Source: an uncultured Succinatimonas sp.
GTDB taxonomy: Bacteria; Pseudomonadota; Gammaproteobacteria; Enterobacterales; Succinivibrionaceae
DNA: 5,420 nucleotides
Direction of reading: 5' to 3'
Assembly (NCBI GenBank): GCA_900548485.1
Contig: URKL01000147.1
Coordinates: 1 to 5,420, forward strand
Under the pieces are notes generated by a model. It was not told the origin of the DNA. It saw only the letters and a program-made list of their open reading frames with translations, and made no database searches. Below are positions 1 through 5,420 of the stretch, one piece after another (position 1 is the first letter of the stretch; the number at the start of each line of letters is the position of its first letter). The position numbers were made by a program, and so were the translations under genes.

Positions 1-14
1 GAATATGAATATTG

Positions 15-128
15 TTATATTATTTTCAGAGCTCCCACAGATCCTCGGAAGAACCACTGACTTTTGTCAGTCATAACGTAGGTATATTTACCGTTTTCAT
101 TTAGAAAAAAAAACTCCTTAGATTTAGT
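15..128 (-). other. Unassigned open frame, possible gene remnant
   Basis: On the minus strand one frame is free of stops for 37 codons, from just after a TAG at 131-129 to a TAA at 17-15. It contains an ATG at 74-72 that would give a 19-residue peptide. The translation between about 98 and 24 reads like real protein (for example NGKYTYVMTDK then SQWFFRGSVG), and 27-72 is visibly richer in GC than nearby non-coding DNA. The first part of the frame runs through the phoA terminator stem, no Shine-Dalgarno precedes the ATG, and I recognise no family. It could be a decayed gene end, a small peptide or chance. Other frames are also open here. Confidence 0.2.
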
Positions 129-138
129 CTAAGGAGTT
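105..138 (-). terminator. Rho-independent terminator of phoA
   Basis: An 11-bp perfect inverted repeat (112-122 and 128-138) closes a 5-base loop. Read on the minus strand the stem is followed at once by a run of seven or more T (111 down to 105), the classical intrinsic terminator form. It lies about 45 bases past the phoA stop codon, so it should end the phoA transcript. On the plus strand the stem is followed only by TTAATTG, so termination in that direction would be weak. Confidence 0.9.
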
Positions 139-142
139 AATT

Positions 143-159
143 GTATGTTCCCTACATAC
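143..159. repeat. Small hairpin between phoA stop and its terminator
   Basis: GTATGT (143-148) and ACATAC (154-159) form a perfect 6-bp inverted repeat with a 5-base loop. It sits in the phoA 3' untranslated region just before the terminator hairpin. It has no T run of its own. It may stabilise the 3' end of the transcript or be incidental; the sequence alone does not decide. Confidence 0.4.
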
Positions 160-182
160 TTAAAGGGGGCTTTATTTTTTTA

Positions 183-1604
183 TTACTTCAAACCTAAAGT
201 ATCTTTAATGGTGAAGAATAAATCGGTTTGATCGGTTAAACCCATTACATTGAGAGCACCTGGACCGTAACCTGCGATACGTAACTGAGCACCGGTATGA
301 CCTGCATCATTTACGTCCTCAGAGTTACCATAGCTTATGCTCATAGGGGCACCATCAGCGGTGATAACAGCTTGAGTAAATCCTGGAGCCTTGGCATTAG
401 GGTAAACAATCTGTGTTGCATGGGCGTGATCGGCAGTAACGATAACTAAGGTATTGCCATCTTTCTTAGCGAAGTCTAAAGCTACCTGTACAGCCTCATC
501 TAAGTCCATAGTCTCACCAAACTGACCACAAGGATTGTTTGCATGAGCTTGTTTATCGATAGAAGCACCTTCAACCTGTAAGAAGAAACCCTTATCATTT
601 TGGCTTAATAACTCAATACTCTTTTGAGTCATCTGAGCTAAGGTAGGAACAGAACCATCACGCTTGTCGTTTAATTCACACTTAACAGCAGGCTTCTCTA
701 AATTACCATGTAAGGTAGCTTGCGGTCCCTTTAATCTAATTGGCATATTGCCATCAGCAAATAAACCTAATACAGGGGCGTCTTGATTTGCGGCCTTAAC
801 AGCAAGCATCTCATCTAAATTATTTACAACAACATAGCCACGCTCTTTAGCCTGATCTAAGAGGGTCTTGCCCTTATACTCACCAGCAGTAGCTTGCTCA
901 TTAAAAGAAGCTGCACCACCGCCCATAGTAACATCAGCACGAGTATTTAAGATTTGCTCAGAGATAGAACCTAAACCGCCTTTATCTAAGGTCTCTTCAG
1001 GGCAGAGTTTAGTGGTAGAAGACGGAGCATAGCACTTTCTGTGAGAGACGTGAGCTAACATAGCAGCCGGGGTAGCGTCCTGGATTTCAGCTGTAGAGAT
1101 ATCGCCAGTAGCTAAGCCATTCTTCTTGGCTAATTCAATAATGGTCTGAACACTCTTACCATTTACATCAACGCCAATAGCTTTATTGTAGGATTTAACA
1201 CCAGTAGACCAAGCGGTTGCTGAAGCTGCAGAATCGGTTACGTAGTCAGGCTTGTGAGTCTTTTTATCTAAGGAGTAGTGAGTGTATTGACCGGAGAAAG
1301 GTAATGCATCTAAGCCCTTGAAAGAACCACCAGCACCTAAAGCAAAGTTACGAGCAGCGGTGATTTCGCTATCACCCATACCGTCGCCGATTAAAAGGAT
1401 AACATTTTTAGCATGTTGCTTTTGAGCCAATTCGATTTCAGATTGATACATTTCTGCCATGTTGCCGTGAATACGACGAGCACCACCTTGAACAGTGATG
1501 TCACCAGCAACTGCACGATTATAAACGCTAACATCAGTGGAAGCAGAAGCACAGGTGGCAATGGCCATACCTAATACGATTGCAGAAAAAGCAATTTTTT
1601 TCAT
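183..1604 (-). CDS. phoA: Periplasmic alkaline phosphatase PhoA
   Basis: This 473-residue protein matches the E. coli alkaline phosphatase (471 residues) along its length. The enzyme hydrolyses phosphomonoesters in the periplasm to release phosphate, usually as a dimer with two zinc and one magnesium ion per subunit. A signal peptide (KK, hydrophobic core, then ATCASA) predicts cleavage after about residue 21. Visible active-site residues include D74 in IGDGMGDSE, the phosphorylated serine S125 in VTDSAAS, D176 and T178 in QDATP, the phosphate-binding R189, E345 in QVEGAS, D350/K351/H354 in IDKQAH, D392/H393/H395 in TADHAH, and H436 in GHTG. C191/C201 and C309/C359 match the two E. coli disulphides in spacing, so it needs an oxidising compartment. 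The start is fixed by CTGGAG five bases upstream of the ATG and by the signal peptide. It is apparently monocistronic. The family is classically PhoB-controlled, but I see no clear Pho box upstream. Confidence 0.97.
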   Translation of the reverse strand: MKKIAFSAIVLGMAIATCASASTDVSVYNRAVAGDITVQGGARRIHGNMAEMYQSEIELAQKQHAKNVILLIGDGMGDSEITAARNFALGAGGSFKGLDALPFSGQYTHYSLDKKTHKPDYVTDSAASATAWSTGVKSYNKAIGVDVNGKSVQTIIELAKKNGLATGDISTAEIQDATPAAMLAHVSHRKCYAPSSTTKLCPEETLDKGGLGSISEQILNTRADVTMGGGAASFNEQATAGEYKGKTLLDQAKERGYVVVNNLDEMLAVKAANQDAPVLGLFADGNMPIRLKGPQATLHGNLEKPAVKCELNDKRDGSVPTLAQMTQKSIELLSQNDKGFFLQVEGASIDKQAHANNPCGQFGETMDLDEAVQVALDFAKKDGNTLVIVTADHAHATQIVYPNAKAPGFTQAVITADGAPMSISYGNSEDVNDAGHTGAQLRIAGYGPGALNVMGLTDQTDLFFTIKDTLGLK

Positions 1605-1609
1605 AAAAA

Positions 1610-1615
1610 CTCCAG
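1610..1615 (-). promoter_or_regulatory. Ribosome-binding site of phoA
   Basis: On the minus strand CTGGAG lies five bases before the ATG at 1604. It supports the start that leaves an intact signal peptide. Confidence 0.7.
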
Positions 1616-1749
1616 TTTTTTATTTCCCAGTTCATTTACAAGGCATAATTTAAAGACTGAAGGTAAAAAACAAATTCTTAATTTGTTAAATATGTGTAAT
1701 TTTTATCAAATAAAGTTATTTCTTTGAAAAATATAAATTTATTTTTAAT

Positions 1750-1777
1750 AAAAAAGCCACTAAAAAAATTAGTGGCT
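1750..1777 (-). terminator. Rho-independent terminator of the SlyB-like lipoprotein gene
   Basis: AGCCACTAA (1755-1763) and TTAGTGGCT (1769-1777) form a perfect 9-bp stem around a five-base loop. Read on the minus strand the stem is followed by TTTTT (1754-1750), then ATT. It lies about 35 bases beyond the stop codon of the lipoprotein gene and upstream of phoA, so it should separate the two same-strand genes. phoA must then have its own promoter in the very AT-rich 1616-1749 stretch; no convincing -35/-10 pair could be chosen there. Confidence 0.9.
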
Positions 1778-1809
1778 ATTAAATTTAATAATTAAGCTAG
1801 AAAAGACAG

Positions 1810-2340
1810 TTAATCATTACGACTTGAGCTATTTTTTAAGCGGTTATAGGTGGTAGGGCAGTCAGCTTGAGTTTGTTCTGTAACAGTTCTATAAGCGCCA
1901 TTATAGTAAACCTGTACCTCGCCATTATTACTGCCTGAGAGTAGACGTATCTTGCTTCCTATCTTTAACTTACAGTTGAAGTAGGTGTCTACGATAGTTG
2001 GTCCATTGCTTGTATTAACTGTCATGCGTACACCTTCGTTACGGTTACCAAGATATGAACCGCCTGCACCAGCTAAACCTCCAAGAGCACCACCGATTAA
2101 GGCTCCAGTGGAATGGTCGGAAACTAAACCTCCAAAAAGAGCGCCACCTATGGCTCCTAACATAGCATTATTAGAGCTGTTGTATTTATTAGTATCGACA
2201 TCTATGAGCTCAAGAGAGGTGATCGTTCCCTCATAGTAGGTAGACACATTACCAACGCGTGTAGGAGCATTAGTACAGGCTACCAAGGTACCAAGAGCTA
2301 AGCCAATGACGGTAACTTTTAATAAAGAATTTGCTTTCAT
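1810..2340 (-). CDS. SlyB-like glycine-zipper outer-membrane lipoprotein
   Basis: This 176-residue protein has a lipoprotein signal peptide: basic start, hydrophobic core and the lipobox LVAC at 19-22, with C22 the expected lipidated residue. The next residue is Thr, not Asp, so sorting to the outer membrane is expected. Residues 61-97 form a glycine zipper in two halves (about 61-72 and 79-97, with repeats such as GAIGGALFGG and GGALGGLAGAGG), typical of the SlyB/Pcp glycine-zipper 2TM family. A polar, probably beta-rich C-terminal part (about 102-176) follows, containing VRMTVNTSNG and KIGSKIRLL, as in SlyB. SlyB-type proteins are linked to outer-membrane integrity; the exact role here is inferred. 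C123 and C161 remain in the mature protein and could form a disulphide. AAGGA lies eight bases before the ATG. Its own terminator follows, so it looks monocistronic. Other 2TM-zipper lipoproteins are possible, hence no symbol. Confidence 0.85.
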   Translation of the reverse strand: MKANSLLKVTVIGLALGTLVACTNAPTRVGNVSTYYEGTITSLELIDVDTNKYNSSNNAMLGAIGGALFGGLVSDHSTGALIGGALGGLAGAGGSYLGNRNEGVRMTVNTSNGPTIVDTYFNCKLKIGSKIRLLSGSNNGEVQVYYNGAYRTVTEQTQADCPTTYNRLKNSSSRND

Positions 2341-2348
2341 GGACTATA

Positions 2349-2353
2349 TCCTT
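2349..2353 (-). promoter_or_regulatory. Ribosome-binding site of the lipoprotein gene
   Basis: On the minus strand AAGGA lies eight bases before the ATG at 2340, a normal Shine-Dalgarno spacing. It supports the start that produces the lipoprotein signal peptide. Confidence 0.65.
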
Positions 2354-2363
2354 TTTAACTATC

Positions 2364-2379
2364 CCATATAATAATATGG
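2364..2379. promoter_or_regulatory. Palindrome in the divergent promoter region
   Basis: CCATAT (2364-2369) and ATATGG (2374-2379) form a perfect inverted repeat around AATA, in the middle of the 72-base gap between the divergent lipoprotein and RlmD-like genes. It contains TATAAT (2367-2372) on the plus strand, a consensus -10 for the RlmD-like gene, and TATTAT on the minus strand. No good -35 is found for either direction. It could be overlapping -10 elements, an operator or chance in AT-rich DNA. Confidence 0.35.
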
Positions 2380-2412
2380 AAATTTTTTCTCCTCAGTAAG
2401 GTTATTATAGTT

Positions 2413-3744
2413 ATGAAAGAGCAAACTTGCATATGTAAGGTACATTCTTTATCACCAAAGGGTGAAGGCATTGTTTTTCTTGAGGATAAAGAAATATATG
2501 TTAAGGGTGCTTTACCTTTAGAGGAGGTAGAAATAGTCATTGGCGAGCCTTTTGTTAAAGGTTCTAAAAGATGTCCAGGTAAACTTATAAATATTGTAAA
2601 GCCCAATCCAAATCGTGCTGATTCTACACAAGTTAAATCTTTAGGTGGAGCTTGTGTTTTAGGATCTTTTAAATATGAATGGACTTTAAATTACAAACGG
2701 GATTTGATTTCTAAAGCTTTAGCTGATATTAACCTTAAATATCCTGTTCCTGAGGTTGTGGCAAGCGATTTTTCTCAGATTGTTAGAAACAAAACTATAC
2801 GTTATTTTGCTAAGTCTTCAGGAAAACTTATAAACGGTTTTTATAAACAGCGTACGCATGAAGTTGAGGAGATAAGATCTTGTGTTTTAGAGCCACAATG
2901 GTTTACAGACTTTTCTTTAAAGCTTTGTGAGGCTTTAGAGAAGGTCGATGTTTATGATGAAACTTTAAAAAGCGGCATTTTAAAAAGCCTTTTACTTAGA
3001 GATTGTGGAGAGCGACTTGCGATGTTGATTGTTGCTAGCTCTCCAAATTCTGATTTAATTGAAAAATTTAAAGTAACAGCTACACAATTTAATGTTAAAG
3101 CTTTATTTATCTGTATAAATCCCTATGAAGGCAATTCTGTTATAAAAGGAGAGATTCTTTCAATAGGGGAAATTCAATATATAGAAGAGACTTTTTTTGA
3201 TTACAAATTTAAAGTCGGTCCTTCTACTTTTTTACAAGTAAATCATGCTATTGCTCAGCAAATTTATAATGAAGCTGTAGATTTTTGTCTTAAGGCTAAG
3301 CAACATAATCAGGCTTTAGATCTATGTTGCGGTGTAGGTACTATGACATTAGGTTTAAGCCGTCATTTTAAACATGTAACCGGTATTGAAATTGTTGAGG
3401 CTTCGGTTAATGCAGCTAAAGACAATGCTCTTTGTAATCAAGTTGACAATGTTAGCTTTATCGCAGGAGATCTAAAAGAAAAGATTGCCTCTTGTATAAG
3501 TTCTGAGGTTTGTGCCGTGATAGCTGATCCTGCTCGAGTGGGCTTAGGAGATGAAACTTGTGAAAGTTTAGCTAAATTGCCTAGAGGGGCTTGTTTGAGT
3601 TTGATATTCTGCGCTTTAACAGCACTCAAAAGAGATTTAAAAAAATTATTAGACTTAGGTTTTGAATTAGTAGCAGTTAAAGGCTTTGATATGTTTCCGT
3701 ATACTAATCATATTGAAACTCTAGTGTTTTTAAGAAAAAAATAA
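2413..3744 (+). CDS. RlmD-like RNA (uracil-C5)-methyltransferase, TrmA/RumA family
   Basis: This 443-residue protein belongs to the SAM-dependent m5U methyltransferases that modify 23S rRNA or tRNA. Residues about 1-63 look like a TRAM RNA-binding domain (KGEGIVF, YVKGALPLEEVE), present in E. coli RlmD but absent from TrmA and RlmC, so RlmD (23S U1939) is the best guess. The catalytic domain shows GPSTFLQVN (269-277), the SAM-binding motif LDLCCGVGT (302-310), GIEIVEASVNAAKDNA (324-339), DPARVGL (372-378), the likely nucleophile C400 in IFCALTALKRD, and the C-terminal HIET with E435 as likely base. Two features are odd. The usual SCNP-type loop reads FCAL, and of the four cluster cysteines of RlmD only C81 (or neighbour) and C157 remain. 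The RNA target is therefore uncertain. No other in-frame start lies nearby; AAGG sits 11 bases upstream, rather far. Codons are more AT-rich than in the neighbours. Confidence 0.85.
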   Translation: MKEQTCICKVHSLSPKGEGIVFLEDKEIYVKGALPLEEVEIVIGEPFVKGSKRCPGKLINIVKPNPNRADSTQVKSLGGACVLGSFKYEWTLNYKRDLISKALADINLKYPVPEVVASDFSQIVRNKTIRYFAKSSGKLINGFYKQRTHEVEEIRSCVLEPQWFTDFSLKLCEALEKVDVYDETLKSGILKSLLLRDCGERLAMLIVASSPNSDLIEKFKVTATQFNVKALFICINPYEGNSVIKGEILSIGEIQYIEETFFDYKFKVGPSTFLQVNHAIAQQIYNEAVDFCLKAKQHNQALDLCCGVGTMTLGLSRHFKHVTGIEIVEASVNAAKDNALCNQVDNVSFIAGDLKEKIASCISSEVCAVIADPARVGLGDETCESLAKLPRGACLSLIFCALTALKRDLKKLLDLGFELVAVKGFDMFPYTNHIETLVFLRKK

Positions 3745-3793
3745 AATTAAATAATATCTTTGTCAATTAAAAATTAATTTATAACTTATGATT

Positions 3794-3819
3794 AAAAAAG
3801 GCATCAAAGATGCCTTTTT
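3794..3819. terminator. Bidirectional terminator between the RlmD-like gene and pyrI
   Basis: GGCATC (3800-3805) and GATGCC (3809-3814) form a perfect stem around AAA, flanked by A6 on the left and T5 on the right, so the A/T arms can extend the stem and give a U tract on either strand. It lies between the convergent RlmD-like gene (50 bases after its stop) and pyrI (47 bases after its stop), and should end both transcripts. The rest of 3745-3865 is AT-rich and shows nothing else I can name. Confidence 0.9.
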
Positions 3820-3865
3820 ATCGGAGAATTTAGTTTAAAAATATAAGTTAAATTACAAAATTTTT

Positions 3866-4357
3866 TTAAGACTCTAATCCGTTATGTTTTAAGATAATGT
3901 CACGCTCAAAGACTTTTTCGCAGTAGTGGCAACGCATCATAACCACATCACCTTCCTTAGAAATCTTAAAGCGCGGAGTAGCATCTTTTTCAACATTAGT
4001 TATGCAGTTGCTATTTGGACAGGCAAATACACCTACAGTTTCGCGCGGTAAACGTAACTTATATTTATCGACTACTTTGTAGTTTTCAATCTGATTGATA
4101 GTAGCATTTGGAGCTAAGATAGAGAGTTGTTCAGTCTCAGCTGGAGAGAAGACAACATTGGCAATTTTAATGATATCTTTTTTGCCCATATCACCTGAAC
4201 GTAAGTTGAAGCCTACAGTTAACTGATTGTTGCGGCTTAAGAACTTGAACATACGTAAGATGTTGATTGCCTGACCTGGAGCAATATGATCGATTACAGT
4301 ACCGTCAGCAATTGCTTCAACCATGAGCTTGTCTTTGTTTTCGGTAGATACAGACAT
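3866..4357 (-). CDS. pyrI: Aspartate carbamoyltransferase regulatory chain PyrI
   Basis: This 163-residue protein is the non-catalytic chain of the cytoplasmic aspartate transcarbamoylase holoenzyme (two catalytic trimers plus three regulatory dimers in E. coli). It binds CTP, UTP or ATP and transmits feedback control to PyrB. The N-terminal allosteric domain (about 10-104) contains VEAIADGTVIDHI, whose D23 and H24 match E. coli D19 and H20; K64 and K98 match K60 and K94, and Y93 matches Y89, so nucleotide control is probably kept. The C-terminal zinc domain has CPNSNC (C113, C118) and CHYC (C143, C146), the four zinc ligands that join it to PyrB. It is about ten residues longer than the E. 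coli chain (153), with a slightly longer N-terminus and C-terminus. It starts one base after the pyrB stop codon (TAA, T, ATG), so it is co-transcribed and probably translationally coupled. Confidence 0.98.
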   Translation of the reverse strand: MSVSTENKDKLMVEAIADGTVIDHIAPGQAINILRMFKFLSRNNQLTVGFNLRSGDMGKKDIIKIANVVFSPAETEQLSILAPNATINQIENYKVVDKYKLRLPRETVGVFACPNSNCITNVEKDATPRFKISKEGDVVMMRCHYCEKVFERDIILKHNGLES

Positions 4358-4358
4358 A

Positions 4359-5282
4359 TTAGATCTCCTTATTTAAAACTAAGGCTAAAAGGGCTTCACG
4401 AGCATAAACACCGTTAGCTGCTTGCTTGAAGTAGTAAGCATGCGGGCTAGCATCAACACTTGATACGATCTCATCAATACGTGGTAACGGATGTAAGATC
4501 TTCATGTTCTCTCGAGCATCAACTAAGCTTTCAGGGGTAAGGATGAATTTAGACTTTAAGTGCTGATATTCGGCTTCATCAAAGCGTTCTTTTTGCACGC
4601 GGGTCATATAGAGAATATCAACCTTAGGCATTACTTCTTCAAGGGTCTCGTGAATAGAATACTTGATTCCATGGGCATCAAGATCTTTTAAAATATATTC
4701 AGGCATTGCCAGAGATTCAGGAGATACAAAGTAAATTCTGGCATTGTATAAAGATAAGGCTTCGGCTAAAGAATGAACGGTACGGCCATATTTTAAGTCG
4801 CCTACGAAGGCAATGCTAATTTCTTCTAAACGACCTTGAGTCTCATAAATACTGAATAAATCCAGCATGGTCTGAGACGGGTGTTGATTAGCGCCATCGC
4901 CAGCATTGATAACCGGTACCGGCGAGATGTCTGCAGCTAAACGAGCAGCACCTTCACGGTGATGACGAATGACTAGGGCATCAGTATATGAGGTAATGAT
5001 GCGCATGGAGTCCACAAAGGTTTCACCTTTTTTACCTAAAGAGGTATTTGTGGCATCAGAGAAACCGATAACACGACCACCTAAACGTTGAATGGCGGTT
5101 TCAAAAGATAATCTAGTACGGGTTGATCCTTCAAAGAAGGTAACACCGACAAGTTTGCCTTTTAATAAATCGTTTCTCGGATTTGCTTTGAGTTCACGAG
5201 CTGTTTTGAGTACCAGTTCAATATGGTTTTTTGTGAATTCAGAAATAGAGATGATATCTTTCTGGAAGAGAGGATTTGTCAT
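4359..5282 (-). CDS. pyrB: Aspartate carbamoyltransferase catalytic chain PyrB
   Basis: This 307-residue protein (E. coli: 311) catalyses the committed step of pyrimidine synthesis in the cytoplasm: carbamoyl phosphate plus aspartate gives N-carbamoyl-aspartate and phosphate. The carbamoyl-phosphate domain shows STRTR (53-57), the mobile 80s loop SLGKKGE with S81 and K85, R106 in VIRHH, and HPSQ (H134, Q137). The aspartate domain shows [11 protein letters not shown] with R167, MTRVQKER with R228 and Q230, and HPLPR (264-268). All principal catalytic residues known from the E. coli enzyme are present, so it should be active. It ends a few residues short of the E. coli chain (no LVL tail), which is minor. 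AAGGG lies seven bases before the chosen ATG, and the N-terminus ([13 protein letters not shown]) aligns with E. coli MANPLYQKHIISI, fixing the start. It is first in the pyrBI operon. The leader upstream has hairpins that may regulate it. Confidence 0.98.
   Translation of the reverse strand: MTNPLFQKDIISISEFTKNHIELVLKTARELKANPRNDLLKGKLVGVTFFEGSTRTRLSFETAIQRLGGRVIGFSDATNTSLGKKGETFVDSMRIITSYTDALVIRHHREGAARLAADISPVPVINAGDGANQHPSQTMLDLFSIYETQGRLEEISIAFVGDLKYGRTVHSLAEALSLYNARIYFVSPESLAMPEYILKDLDAHGIKYSIHETLEEVMPKVDILYMTRVQKERFDEAEYQHLKSKFILTPESLVDARENMKILHPLPRIDEIVSSVDASPHAYYFKQAANGVYAREALLALVLNKEI
4365..4370 (-). promoter_or_regulatory. pyrI ribosome-binding site inside the pyrB 3' end
   Basis: On the minus strand AAGGAG is a near-perfect Shine-Dalgarno, seven bases before the pyrI ATG. 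The same six bases are the Lys and Glu codons just before the final Ile and stop of pyrB. Ribosomes finishing pyrB therefore cover the pyrI start, which favours coupled output of the two chains. Confidence 0.85.
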
Positions 5283-5289
5283 ATGTTGT

Positions 5290-5294
5290 CCCTT
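5290..5294 (-). promoter_or_regulatory. Ribosome-binding site of pyrB
   Basis: On the minus strand AAGGG lies seven bases before the pyrB ATG at 5282. It is a moderate Shine-Dalgarno that agrees with the start chosen from the conserved N-terminus. Confidence 0.65.
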
Positions 5295-5315
5295 GTCACT
5301 GAAAGTTTAACAGTT

Positions 5316-5373
5316 GGAACGGGACGCTACGCTTTTTTCAGGAGCGTTTGCGTTTTTACGCTGTTCCTGAAAA
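5316..5373 (-). promoter_or_regulatory. Structured pyrBI leader with competing hairpins
   Basis: Read on the minus strand, TTTTCAGG and AGCGT (5373-5366 and 5362-5358) pair with ACGCT and CCTGAAAA (5347-5343 and 5342-5335), a 13-bp stem with a three-base bulge and a ten-base loop. The same ACGCT lies in ACGCAAACGCT (5353-5343), which can instead pair with the downstream AGCGTAGCGT (5333-5324). GGAAC (5367-5363) can also pair with GTTCC (5320-5316). The first two stems exclude each other, as in attenuators. No stem is followed by a T run on this strand, so a classical E. coli-type pyrBI attenuator is not visible. The first hairpin could also be the end of an upstream transcript. Confidence 0.45.
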
Positions 5374-5377
5374 TTAA

Positions 5378-5383
5378 ATTATA
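5378..5383 (-). promoter_or_regulatory. Candidate -10 element for pyrBI
   Basis: On the minus strand a perfect TATAAT lies about 95 bases before the pyrB ATG. The expected start site falls in or next to TTTT at 5373-5370. No recognisable -35 hexamer occurs at 16-18 bases upstream (the bases there read AACTCC), so the promoter call is tentative. E. coli pyrBI also has a TATAAT followed by a T tract. Confidence 0.4.
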
Positions 5384-5420
5384 CGGCAACGATACGAGGA
5401 GGAGTTTTCACCGATTCACC

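Noticed and set aside
56..71. Hairpin ACTGAC-TTTT-GTCAGT
   Set aside because: A 6-bp stem with no T run on either side. It is not supported as a terminator and may be incidental.
1645..1673. Possible phoA promoter TTGTTT, 17 bases, AATTAT on the minus strand
   Set aside because: Only three of six and four of six bases match the consensus, and in DNA this AT-rich several equally good pairs can be found.
1985..2236. 83-codon plus-strand open frame
   Set aside because: It is the antisense shadow of the glycine-zipper lipoprotein, giving a proline-rich translation from the complement of Gly/Ala codons.
2355..2606. 83-codon minus-strand open frame
   Set aside because: It overlaps the start of the RlmD-like gene on the other strand and has no recognisable domain.
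3438..3629. 63-codon minus-strand open frame
   Set aside because: It lies wholly inside the RlmD-like catalytic domain, which has clear conserved motifs on the plus strand.
3765..3781. A/T-only inverted repeat AATTAA-AAA-TTAATT
   Set aside because: Such repeats arise easily in AT-rich spacers and would form a very weak stem.
5092..5310. 72-codon plus-strand open frame
   Set aside because: It is antisense to the conserved N-terminal part of pyrB and shows no recognisable domain.
5394..5402. GAGGAGGAG on the plus strand resembling a strong Shine-Dalgarno
   Set aside because: No ATG, GTG or TTG follows at a usable distance before the window ends. The same bases read as Pro-Pro-Arg codons on the minus strand.
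5283..5420. Plus-strand open frame from an ATG at 5283 running off the window (46 codons), with AGAGGA upstream
   Set aside because: It lies antisense to the pyrB leader, its ATG abuts the pyrB start, and it uses rare codons (AGG, CGA) unlike nearby genes. The apparent Shine-Dalgarno is antisense to pyrB codons. Sequence beyond 5420 would settle it.

Overview
This 5.4 kb window is a compact, AT-rich chromosomal segment from what is most likely a gammaproteobacterium. It carries an Escherichia coli-type periplasmic alkaline phosphatase, a two-gene pyrBI operon encoding the enteric-type allosteric aspartate transcarbamoylase, a SlyB-like glycine-zipper outer-membrane lipoprotein, and an RlmD-like RNA uracil methyltransferase. 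The low GC content together with PyrBI and PhoA so close to those of E. coli would fit an AT-rich lineage such as the Succinivibrionaceae. That placement is inference; no rRNA or other marker is present to prove it.

Layout from left to right: a 182-base edge region with the phoA terminator (105-138); phoA (183-1604, minus); an AT-rich gap with the lipoprotein gene's terminator (1750-1777); a SlyB-like lipoprotein gene (1810-2340, minus); a 72-base divergent intergenic region; the RlmD-like gene (2413-3744, plus); a bidirectional terminator (3794-3819) between convergent genes; pyrI (3866-4357, minus) and pyrB (4359-5282, minus), transcribed pyrB then pyrI; and the pyrB leader (5283-5420), which runs off the window.

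Only pyrB and pyrI clearly work together. They encode the catalytic and regulatory chains of one enzyme, and the pyrI ribosome-binding site lies inside the last codons of pyrB. The other genes are single transcription units, each apparently closed by its own hairpin terminator. Nothing suggests a mobile element, defence island, CRISPR array, tRNA or rRNA.

This is mostly ordinary core genome. The parts most worth a second look are the pyrB leader, which has competing hairpins but no visible classical U-tract attenuator; the RlmD-like protein, which lacks part of the iron-sulphur cysteine motif and has a changed catalytic loop; and an open protein-like frame at the left edge that matches no gene I recognise.
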